64,000 bases of DNA, from positions 1,860,001 through 1,924,000 of the forward strand of contig NZ_CP107008.1 of assembly GCF_025725685.1 (NCBI RefSeq), written 5' to 3'. The position numbers and the translations under genes were made by a program. Positions 41,378-48,706 of the stretch are shown here, one piece after another. Numbering within the stretch: position 1 is the first letter of the stretch; each line of letters opens with the position of its first letter. This DNA is from Halomonas sp. M4R1S46. Lineage in GTDB: Bacteria; Pseudomonadota; Gammaproteobacteria; Pseudomonadales; Halomonadaceae. The notes under the pieces are model-generated. The model was given only the letters and a program-made list of their open reading frames with translations. It did no database searches and was not told the origin of the DNA.

Positions 41378-42276
41378 TGGCGCAGACGCGCCTCGAGGGG
41401 AGCGCGACCTGGACCTGGCGCGACCTCCTCACCCTGTGCAAGCCCCGGGTGGTGGTGGTGATGCTGGTCTGCAGCCTGGTCGGCATGTTGCTGGCCGGGC
41501 CCTGGCCGGGAGCGGGCGCCCTGGTGTTCGGGCTGGCCGGCATCGGCCTGGCGGCCGGCGGGGCGGCGGCCTTCAACCACGTGGTCGATCGACGGCTGGA
41601 CGCTTTGATGCTGCGCACCGCGCGACGGCCGCTGGCCAGCCGGCGCCTGCCGACCCCGCTGGCGCTGGGCTGGGCGACGCTGCTGTCGGTGGCCGGGATC
41701 TCGCTGTTGCACTGGCAGGTCAATGCCCTGACGGCCTGGCTGACCCTGGCCTCGTTGATCGGTTATGCCCTGGTCTATACCGCCTTCCTCAAGCGGGCCA
41801 CCCCGCAGAACATCGTCATCGGCGGGGTGGCGGGGGCGGCCCCCCCGCTGCTGGGCTGGACCGCGGTGACGGGCCAGCTGGGGCCCGAGCCGCTGCTGCT
41901 GATGCTGATCGTGTTCGCCTGGACGCCGCCGCACTTCTGGGCCCTGGCCATCCACAAGCGGGACGAGTATGCCCGGGCCGGGGTGCCGATGCTGCCCGTC
42001 ACCCATGGCGAGGCCTTCACCCGGCTCCAGGTGTGGCTGTATGGCTGGCTCACGGTGGCGGTGACGATGCTGCCCTTCGTCATCGGCATGAGCGGGGCGC
42101 TGTACCTGGTCGGAGTGCTGGCCCTGAATGCCCGCTTCATGGTGTGGAACTGGCGTGTCTGGCGCGGCCGCGACCCGGCCGCGCCGATCGCCGCCTTCTG
42201 GTTCTCGATCCGCTACATCCTCGGCGTGTTCGGGATCCTGCTGCTGGATCACTACGCCGTGGCCTGGCCGGTGTAG
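41359..42276 (+). CDS. ctaB: Protoheme IX farnesyltransferase
   Basis: 305 residues, about nine helices. The prenyltransferase motif AAFNHVVDRRLDALMLRTARRP and a second FAWTPPHFWALAIHKRDEYARAG are clear. It makes haem O for CtaA. ATG 41359 has AAAGGAGGGGAG upstream; ATG 41377 is an alternative. Confidence 0.95.
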   Translation: MPDGIVMAQTRLEGSATWTWRDLLTLCKPRVVVVMLVCSLVGMLLAGPWPGAGALVFGLAGIGLAAGGAAAFNHVVDRRLDALMLRTARRPLASRRLPTPLALGWATLLSVAGISLLHWQVNALTAWLTLASLIGYALVYTAFLKRATPQNIVIGGVAGAAPPLLGWTAVTGQLGPEPLLLMLIVFAWTPPHFWALAIHKRDEYARAGVPMLPVTHGEAFTRLQVWLYGWLTVAVTMLPFVIGMSGALYLVGVLALNARFMVWNWRVWRGRDPAAPIAAFWFSIRYILGVFGILLLDHYAVAWPV

Positions 42277-42411
42277 CCGGCGGGACGCAGCGACCAGCAC
42301 CAGCGGCAGCGGGGAGGTGGCAGGCAAGCACATGGCAATCACGGGTTTGGGACGCATCCCTCGGGCAGTATAGAATGCGCTGTCCATTCAACGCTCGCCG
42401 GGAAGCTACCC

Positions 42412-42879
42412 ATGACCACCACCACCGCGCTGATCCTGCTCGGCCTTGCCCTGGCCGTCGTGGCCGGCCTCGGGGCCTATGCCGTCACCCTGTGGCGGGA
42501 AGTGAGACGTCGCCGGGACTTCCGCGAGGAGGAACTGCGCCGGGCCCACGAGAACTGCCTCGAGAACCTCGAGCTGGTCGCCTCGGCCCTGATGCAGCAA
42601 CAGGTGGACATCACCGAGGGCGCCTGGCGCTGCAAGACCCTGCTCGAGATCCTCGACCCGAGCCTGATCGAGCGTCCCGAGTTCCGCGCCTTCGGTGAGG
42701 TGCACAGTCGCACCCGCCATCTGCATACCCACTCCGCCCGCCAGGCCCTGAGCCCCAAGGCCCGCTTCCACGAGGACCGCGAGCGACTGGCCGTCGAGGA
42801 CGAGCTGCGCGATGCCGTCCTCGAGGCGGCCGGCGCCGTGGTCAGCTTTCGACGGGGCTGGCCCGGGTCGCTGCATTGA
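42412..42879 (+). CDS. DUF2489-type membrane-anchored protein
   Basis: 155 residues. One N-terminal transmembrane helix (about 5-27), then a helical cytoplasmic part with ENLELVASALMQQQVDITEGAWR, typical of DUF2489. Function unknown. The next 280 bp to the ompA-type gene hold a terminator and presumably its promoter. Confidence 0.75.
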   Translation: MTTTTALILLGLALAVVAGLGAYAVTLWREVRRRRDFREEELRRAHENCLENLELVASALMQQQVDITEGAWRCKTLLEILDPSLIERPEFRAFGEVHSRTRHLHTHSARQALSPKARFHEDRERLAVEDELRDAVLEAAGAVVSFRRGWPGSLH

Positions 42880-42887
42880 GCCCGGTC

Positions 42888-42921
42888 AAGGGCGTCATTA
42901 TCGGCGCCTGACGGCCCTTTT
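42888..42921 (+). terminator. intrinsic terminator with one bulge
   Basis: AAGGGC-GTCA, 11-nt loop, TGACGGCCCTTTT; one unpaired base in the stem and a short T-run, 9 bp after the DUF2489 stop. Confidence 0.6.
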
Positions 42922-43159
42922 GATTGCATCATCCGTCAGACTTCGGCAAGCTTGCCCCCGAGCCGTAGATGGCTGATATGTGGAAGGAGTCCGCAGTCAT
43001 CTCGCGGCGTTGACTGGCTGAAAAGGCATATCCGTGCTTTCTTGGTCGGAGAGGGCGGGGTTTGCTCGCCTCGCCTGAACCGCAGATCGGACCCACTGCT
43101 TACTGGATGGCTTCGCTGACGTCGCCCATGCCAGAATTTGTGTCAAGAAGGAGTCTTAC

Positions 43160-43981
43160 ATGAAGAAATCAACGACTGGCTTGCTGCTCGGTTCCGCTCT
43201 GGTTGTCGGCCTTTCCGGCTGCGCCAGCTCGGCCTCTCAATCTTCCGGCATGGGGGATACCGCATCCTCCGATCGCGCCTGGTACCAGCACCCCTTCGTC
43301 TGTGGCCTGGCCGGCGGCGTGGTCGGCGGCGGCATCGGCTATGCCACCAGCAGTGAGTCCGACGAGGACCAGGGCGCGGCCATCGGCAGCACCGCCGGGG
43401 CCACCATCGGTGCGCTGCTGTGTGCCGAGCCCAATCGCACTCCGGCGCCCGACCGGGAGGCGCGCGACACCGACGGTGACGGCGTCATCGATGCCAACGA
43501 CCAGTGTCCGGGCACCCCGGCCGGTGTGGCCGTGGATGCCGTCGGCTGCCCGCTGGATTCCGACGGCGACGGCGTGCCGGACTTCCAGGACCAGTGCCCG
43601 GGTACCCCGGCCGGTGCCGAGGTCAATGCCCTGGGCTGCGAGGAAGACCTGGTGCTGCGTGACGTCAACTTCGAGTTCGACTCCGCCACGCTGACCATGG
43701 GCGCCGAGCAGATCCTGGCCGATGTCGCCGAGAAGCTGCGCGCCAACGAGAACGTTCGTGTGCGCATCGAGGGCCACACCGACTCCGTGGGCAGCGAAGC
43801 CTACAACGAGGATCTGTCCCAGCGTCGTGCCGACTCCGTCGCCGACTACCTGGCGACCCAGGGTGTCGATCGCAACCGCATGCGCACCATCGGCTATGGT
43901 GAGTCGCAGCCGGTCGCGACCAACGATACCGACGCCGGCCGCGCCGAGAACCGCCGCGTGGAGCTGGGCGAGTGGGAGTGA
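43160..43981 (+). CDS. OmpA-family lipoprotein with thrombospondin-type-3 repeats
   Basis: 273 residues. Signal and lipobox MKKSTTGLLLGSALVVGLSGC, a glycine-zipper segment GLAGGVVGGGIGYATSS, two calcium-binding TSP3-like repeats (DTDGDGVIDANDQCPGTPAG and DSDGDGVPDFQDQCPGTPAG), then an OmpA C-terminal peptidoglycan-binding domain with VRIEGHTDSVGSEAYNEDLSQRRA. Probably links outer membrane to peptidoglycan. AAGGAG lies before the ATG. Confidence 0.92.
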   Translation: MKKSTTGLLLGSALVVGLSGCASSASQSSGMGDTASSDRAWYQHPFVCGLAGGVVGGGIGYATSSESDEDQGAAIGSTAGATIGALLCAEPNRTPAPDREARDTDGDGVIDANDQCPGTPAGVAVDAVGCPLDSDGDGVPDFQDQCPGTPAGAEVNALGCEEDLVLRDVNFEFDSATLTMGAEQILADVAEKLRANENVRVRIEGHTDSVGSEAYNEDLSQRRADSVADYLATQGVDRNRMRTIGYGESQPVATNDTDAGRAENRRVELGEWE

Positions 43982-43998
43982 TCCCGCGTTGACCCCTC

Positions 43999-44020
43999 AT
44001 GCCCCGGCTCGCCGGGGCAT
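43999..44020 (+). terminator. hairpin after OmpA-type gene
   Basis: ATGCCCCGGC/GCCGGGGCAT, loop TC, no T-run; first of two hairpins after the gene. Confidence 0.55.
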
Positions 44021-44033
44021 GTCGAGTCTCTGG

Positions 44034-44057
44034 GAGGCGCCTTCGGGCGCCTCTTTT
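44034..44057 (+). terminator. intrinsic terminator
   Basis: GAGGCGCC, loop TTCG, GGCGCCTC then TTTT: an 8-bp stem with a UUCG-type tetraloop. Confidence 0.85.
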
Positions 44058-44204
44058 CGTGGTGCCTCCACCGCCGGCCATGGCGTCGAGGGGGGGCGTC
44101 TGCTAGGCTAGGCGGCGCTTTTTCGAGCGCCCCGACGACCATTCTTTCTGGCGACACGTGATCCCTGGTATGGATCACCACTGCGCACAAGGAACCTCTT
44201 CATC

Positions 44205-46103
44205 ATGCCCATCGTGACCCTGCCGGACGGCAGCCAGAGATCCTTCGACGAACCGCTCACCGTGATGCAGCTGGCCGAGAGCATCGGCACCGGCCTGGCC
44301 AAGGCCTGCGTGGCCGGCCGCATCGACGGCGTGCTGGTGGATGCCGCGGACATCATCGACCATGACGCCGAGGTGGCCATCATCACCGCGCGTGATGAGG
44401 AGGGGCTGGAGATCATTCGCCACTCCTGTGCCCACCTGATCGGCCACGCCGTCAAGCAGCTCTATCCCGATGCCAAGATGGCCATCGGTCCGGTGATCGA
44501 GGACGGTTTCTACTACGATATCGACTTCGGCCGCTCGGTGACCCCCGAGGACCTCGAGGCCATCGAGCAGCGCATGAAGGCGCTGATCGACACGGGCTAC
44601 GACGTGGTCCGCGAGTACGTCGACCGCGACCAGGCGATGCTGACCTTCCTGCACCGCGAGGAGCCGTACAAGCAGGAGATCGTCCGCGAGATTCCCGAGG
44701 GCGAGACGATTCGTCTCTACCATCACCAGGAATACACCGACATGTGCCGGGGGCCGCACGTGCCCAATACCCGGCACCTCAAGGCGTTCAAGCTCACCAA
44801 GCTGGCCGGTGCCTACTGGCGGGGGGACGCCGAGCGTCCCATGCTGACCCGCATCTACGGCACCGCCTGGGGCGACAAGAAGCAGCTCAAGGGCTACCTC
44901 AAGCGCCTCGAGGAGGCCGAGAAGCGCGACCACCGCAAGCTGGCCCGCAAGATGGACCTCTTCCACTTGCAGGAAGAGGCCCCGGGCATGGTCTTCTGGC
45001 ACCCCAACGGCTGGACCATCTACCAGGCCCTCGAGCAGTACATGCGCCGGGTGCAGATCGAGAACGGCTACCAGGAGATCAAGACGCCCCAGGTCGTCGA
45101 CCTCTCGCTGTGGAAGGCCTCCGGTCACTGGGGCCATTACAGCGACCTGATGTTCACCACCGAGTCCGAGAAGCGCGAGTACGCGGTCAAGCCCATGAAC
45201 TGCCCGTGCCACGTGCAGGTGTTCAACCAGGGCCTGAAGAGCTACCGTGACCTGCCGCTGCGCCTGGCCGAGTTCGGCAGCTGTCACCGCAACGAGCCTT
45301 CCGGCTCATTGCACGGCCTGATGCGCGTGCGCGGCTTCACCCAGGACGATGCCCATATCTTCTGCACCGAGGGCCAGATCCAGTCCGAGGCCGAGGCCTT
45401 CATCGCCCTGACGCTCAAGGTCTACCGGGAGCTGGGCTTCGAGGACGTGGAGCTCAAGCTGTCGACCCGCCCCGAGGGCTTCATGGGCGAGCCGGAGCTC
45501 TGGGATCGGGCCGAGGCGGGCCTCGAGGCCGCCCTGGACGCCACCGGCCTGGACTGGGAGCTGCAGCCGGGGGAGGGCGCCTTCTACGGGCCCAAGATCG
45601 AGTTCTCCCTGCGCGACTGCCTCAACCGCGTCTGGCAGTGCGGCACCCTGCAGCTGGACTTCAACCTGCCGGGTCGCCTGGGCGCCCAGTTCGTCGACGA
45701 GGACGGGGCGCGCAAGACCCCGGTGATGCTGCATCGTGCCATCCTCGGCTCCTTCGAGCGCTTCCTGGGCATCCTCATCGAGCACTACGCCGGTGCCATG
45801 CCGCTGTGGCTGGCCCCGCAGCAGGCGGCGGTGTTGACGATCACCGATGCCCAGCGTGATCATGCCCTCGACCTCGAGCAACGGCTGCAAAAAATCGGCC
45901 TGCGCGTCAAGGCGGACTTGAGGAACGAGAAGATCGGCTTTAAAATCCGCGAGCATACGTTGCAGAAGGTCCCCTATCTCCTGGTGGTGGGAGATAAGGA
46001 AGTCGAGGCCGACTCGGTGGCCGTGCGAACCCGCACTGGCGAAGATCTCGGTATCATGACGGTGGACGCCTTCATCGACCTGGTACGGGCCGAGCGGCAA
46101 TAG
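44205..46103 (+). CDS. thrS: Threonyl-tRNA synthetase
   Basis: 632 residues. TGS domain at the start (MPIVTLPDGSQRSF), an editing domain with HSCAHLIGHAVKQL, then the class II catalytic core with motif 2 (FGSCHRNEPSGSLHGLMRVR) and a C-terminal anticodon-binding domain. It charges tRNA-Thr. AAGGAAC precedes the ATG. First gene of the thrS-infC-rpmI-rplT-pheST-ihfA string. Confidence 0.97.
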   Translation: MPIVTLPDGSQRSFDEPLTVMQLAESIGTGLAKACVAGRIDGVLVDAADIIDHDAEVAIITARDEEGLEIIRHSCAHLIGHAVKQLYPDAKMAIGPVIEDGFYYDIDFGRSVTPEDLEAIEQRMKALIDTGYDVVREYVDRDQAMLTFLHREEPYKQEIVREIPEGETIRLYHHQEYTDMCRGPHVPNTRHLKAFKLTKLAGAYWRGDAERPMLTRIYGTAWGDKKQLKGYLKRLEEAEKRDHRKLARKMDLFHLQEEAPGMVFWHPNGWTIYQALEQYMRRVQIENGYQEIKTPQVVDLSLWKASGHWGHYSDLMFTTESEKREYAVKPMNCPCHVQVFNQGLKSYRDLPLRLAEFGSCHRNEPSGSLHGLMRVRGFTQDDAHIFCTEGQIQSEAEAFIALTLKVYRELGFEDVELKLSTRPEGFMGEPELWDRAEAGLEAALDATGLDWELQPGEGAFYGPKIEFSLRDCLNRVWQCGTLQLDFNLPGRLGAQFVDEDGARKTPVMLHRAILGSFERFLGILIEHYAGAMPLWLAPQQAAVLTITDAQRDHALDLEQRLQKIGLRVKADLRNEKIGFKIREHTLQKVPYLLVVGDKEVEADSVAVRTRTGEDLGIMTVDAFIDLVRAERQ

Positions 46104-46138
46104 CGACATCTTCCCTAAGCGAAAGTGGAGTCGGAACC

Positions 46139-46678
46139 ATCAAGCGAAGCAACCCTAGAGGGCGCCCGCAGGACAAGCGCCCCCCGATGAACGAGCGCAT
46201 TACCGAGGATCAGGTTCGCCTGATCGACAATGACGGCGAGCAGCTGGGCATCGTGCCCACCAGCGAAGCGCTGGAGCGCGCCGAGGCGGCCGGTATGGAC
46301 CTCGTCCAGATTTCCAATGCCGATCCGATCGTCTGCAAGATCATGGATTACGGCAAGTTCGTCTTCGAGCAGAAGAAACAGAAGGCGGCACAGAAGAAGA
46401 AGACGAAGCAGATTCAGGTCAAGGAAGTCAAGTTCCGGCCTGGCACCGACGAGGGCGACTACCAGGTGAAGATGAAGAACCTGGTACGCTTCCTCGAAGG
46501 TGGCGACAAGGGCAAGGTCACGCTGCGTTTCCGCGGTCGCGAGATGGCCCATCAGGACCTCGGTCGCAAGCTGATGGAGCGGATCGCCGCCGATCTCGAG
46601 GAGATCGGTACCGTGGAGTCCTTCCCCAAGATGGAAGGGCGCCAGATGATCATGATCATTGCCCCCAAGAAGAAGTGA
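46139..46678 (+). CDS. infC: Translation initiation factor IF-3, apparent AUC start
   Basis: 179 residues if initiated at ATC 46139 (reads IKRSNPRGRPQDKRPPMNERI); GGAG lies eight bases upstream. ATG 46187 would remove 16 N-terminal residues present in most IF-3 proteins, and there is no ATG, GTG or TTG upstream in frame after the thrS end. In enterobacteria infC uses AUU so that IF-3 can repress its own start; AUC here would serve the same purpose. IF-3 keeps ribosomal subunits apart and proofreads initiation. The N-domain (VRLIDNDGEQLGIV), helical linker and C-domain (MKNLVRFLEGGDKGKVTLRF) are complete. Confidence 0.9.
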   Translation: MKRSNPRGRPQDKRPPMNERITEDQVRLIDNDGEQLGIVPTSEALERAEAAGMDLVQISNADPIVCKIMDYGKFVFEQKKQKAAQKKKTKQIQVKEVKFRPGTDEGDYQVKMKNLVRFLEGGDKGKVTLRFRGREMAHQDLGRKLMERIAADLEEIGTVESFPKMEGRQMIMIIAPKKK

Positions 46679-46763
46679 TCCGACGGCCCGTTCAACGGGT
46701 GGCCGGCGAGACGCCGGCCATCGGCCCCGGATTTTCTAAAGAATCTCGAGCGGAGTTCATCTC

Positions 46764-46958
46764 ATGCCGAAAATCAAGAGCAACAGCGGCGCTGCCAAGC
46801 GCTTCAAGAAGACGGCCAACGGCTTCAAGCACAAGCAGTCGTTTCGCAGTCACATCCTGACCAAGAAGTCCACCAAGCGGAAGCGTCAGCTGCGTGGTAT
46901 GAAGCAGATCCACGACGCCGACAAGCAGCTCGTGCAGCGCATGCTGCCGAACCTGTAA
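46764..46958 (+). CDS. rpmI: 50S ribosomal protein L35
   Basis: 64 residues, very basic. MPKIKSNSGAAKRFKKTANG and SFRSHILTKKSTKRKRQLRG are diagnostic. Lies between infC and rplT as usual. Confidence 0.97.
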   Translation: MPKIKSNSGAAKRFKKTANGFKHKQSFRSHILTKKSTKRKRQLRGMKQIHDADKQLVQRMLPNL

Positions 46959-46995
46959 CCCCTTGGTCGCAACCCTCTACCGTCAGGAGTAAGCC

Positions 46996-47349
46996 ATGAC
47001 TCGCGTCAAGCGTGGCGTCGTTGCACGTCGCCGTCACAAGAAGATCCTCAAGCAGGCCAAGGGCTACTACGGTGCCCGTTCACGCGTCTTCCGCGTGGCC
47101 AAGCAGGCCGTCATCAAGGCCGGTCAGTATGCCTACCGTGACCGTCGCCAGCGCAAGCGTCAGTTCCGCGCCCTGTGGATCCAGCGCATCAACGCCGGTG
47201 CCCGTCAGCACGGTCTGTCCTACAGCCGCTTCGTCGGCGGGCTGAAGAAGGCCGGCATCGAGATCGACCGCAAGGTGCTCGCCGACCTGGCCGTTCACGA
47301 GAAGGCCGCCTTTGCTGCCATCGTCGAGAAGGCCAAGGCTGCCCAGTAA
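46996..47349 (+). CDS. rplT: 50S ribosomal protein L20
   Basis: 117 residues. MTRVKRGVVARRRHKKILKQ and GYYGARSRVFRVAKQAVIKAG identify L20. In enteric bacteria L20 also represses its own operon; no such pseudoknot could be checked by eye here. Confidence 0.97.
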   Translation: MTRVKRGVVARRRHKKILKQAKGYYGARSRVFRVAKQAVIKAGQYAYRDRRQRKRQFRALWIQRINAGARQHGLSYSRFVGGLKKAGIEIDRKVLADLAVHEKAAFAAIVEKAKAAQ

Positions 47350-47406
47350 GTGGTCTCGATTCCGGGAGGGTGCGGACCACGGTGCGTGCCGTCCCGATGA
47401 TCGTCG

Positions 47407-47441
47407 CAGGGGAAGAGCAGCCGCTCTTCCCCTGTTTTTTT
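47407..47441 (+). terminator. intrinsic terminator / possible pheST attenuator
   Basis: CAGGGGAAGAGC, loop AGCC, GCTCTTCCCCTG then seven T residues, 43 bp before pheS. An open frame from ATG 47397 (or GTG 47382) runs through the hairpin in the pheS frame and contains Phe codons at its edge, so attenuation as in the enteric pheM leader is conceivable. Confidence 0.85.
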
Positions 47442-47483
47442 CGCATGCGACAAAGCAAGCTCAATACTTCGGAGCATCAACGG

Positions 47484-48503
47484 ATGGACCACCTTCCCAC
47501 TCTGGTCGCCGAGGCCCGCGACGCCATCCACGCCGCCGACGACATGGCCGCGCTGGACGAGCTGCGCGTGCGCTACCTCGGCAAGAAGGGCGAGATCACC
47601 GCGCTGCTCAAGGGCCTCGGCAAGCTGCCGGCGGATGAGCGCCCGGCCGCCGGCGAGCGCATCAACCAGGCCAAGCAGGCCCTGGCCGAGGAACTCGACG
47701 AGCGCCGTCAGACCCTGGAGAAGGCCGCCCTGGAAGCCCGCCTGGCCGCCGAGCGCATCGATGTGACCCTGCCCGGTCGCGGTCAGCCGAGCGGCGGCCT
47801 GCACCCGGTGACCCGCACCCTGGAGCGCATCGAGGGGCTGTTCACCCGCATCGGCTACGACGTGGCGGTCGGCCCGGAGATCGAGGACGACTACCACAAC
47901 TTCGAGGCACTCAACATTCCCGCCCACCACCCGGCGCGGGGCATGGCCGACACCTTCTACTTCGATGCCACCCGGCTGCTGCGCACCCACACCTCGCCGG
48001 TCCAGGTGCGTACCATGAAGGAGGCCGAGCCGCCGATCCGCATCGTCTGCCCGGGGCGGGTCTATCGCAGCGACTCGGACCTGACGCATACCCCGATGTT
48101 CCACCAGGTCGAGGGGCTGCTGGTGGACGAGGGCGTCAGCTTCGCCGACCTCAAGGGCACCATCGAGGACTTTCTGCACGCCTTCTTCGAGCGCGAGGAC
48201 CTTTCGGTGCGCTTCCGCCCGTCCTATTTCCCCTTCACCGAGCCGTCGGCGGAGGTGGATATCCAGTGCGTGATGTGCAACGGCGATGGCTGCCGGGTCT
48301 GCTCGCACAGCGGCTGGCTGGAGGTGATGGGCTGCGGCATGGTGCATCCGGAAGTCTTCCGCCACTCCGGCATCGACACCGAGCGCTACACCGGCTTCGC
48401 CTTCGGCATGGGCGCCGAGCGCCTGGCGATGCTGCGTTACGGGGTCAACGACCTGCGGCTGTTCTTCGACAACGACCTGCGCTTTCTCAAGCAGTTCGCC
48501 TGA
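47484..48503 (+). CDS. pheS: Phenylalanyl-tRNA synthetase alpha subunit
   Basis: 339 residues. N-terminal coiled coil, GLHPVTRTLERIEGLFTRIGYDV, motif 2 (RIVCPGRVYRSDSDLTHTPMFHQVEG) and FGMGAERLAMLRYG motif 3. ATG 47484 has GGAG nine bases upstream; the longer frame upstream crosses the terminator and rplT and is not used. Works as an alpha2-beta2 enzyme with pheT. Confidence 0.97.
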   Translation: MDHLPTLVAEARDAIHAADDMAALDELRVRYLGKKGEITALLKGLGKLPADERPAAGERINQAKQALAEELDERRQTLEKAALEARLAAERIDVTLPGRGQPSGGLHPVTRTLERIEGLFTRIGYDVAVGPEIEDDYHNFEALNIPAHHPARGMADTFYFDATRLLRTHTSPVQVRTMKEAEPPIRIVCPGRVYRSDSDLTHTPMFHQVEGLLVDEGVSFADLKGTIEDFLHAFFEREDLSVRFRPSYFPFTEPSAEVDIQCVMCNGDGCRVCSHSGWLEVMGCGMVHPEVFRHSGIDTERYTGFAFGMGAERLAMLRYGVNDLRLFFDNDLRFLKQFA

Positions 48504-48554
48504 ACGTCTCAAGAACACAGCCAGGGTAATCGTCGTTGGGCTGACGAGAGCGTC

Positions 48555-48658
48555 GGGGACAGGTCCAAGAGGGGGTCCTACGCCAGGAATGGCGTCGGTA
48601 GCGCCCAGGGAAGGGTTTACAGCGCCCCCTCGCAGACCTGTCGCCGAATCAGCTCCGA
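48555..48658 (-). repeat. dispersed repeat, copy 2 (inside pheS-pheT gap)
   Basis: Reverse orientation copy of the element at 13171-13360. On the minus strand it reads TCGGAGCTGATTCG, SELIRRQVCEGAL-TAA in frame, CCTGGGCGCTACCGACGCC and CCTGGCGTAGGACC. It separates two genes that are normally nearly adjacent, giving a 203-bp gap. No other gene is visible in the gap. Confidence 0.65.
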
Positions 48659-48706
48659 CATCCACTGGACGGCGAGAGCCCTGAGACCACAGCGATAGGA
48701 TTTGTC

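Noticed and set aside
47397..47483. N-terminal extension of PheS
   Set aside because: The frame is open upstream, but it crosses an intrinsic terminator, and the family start matches ATG 47484 with its own ribosome site.
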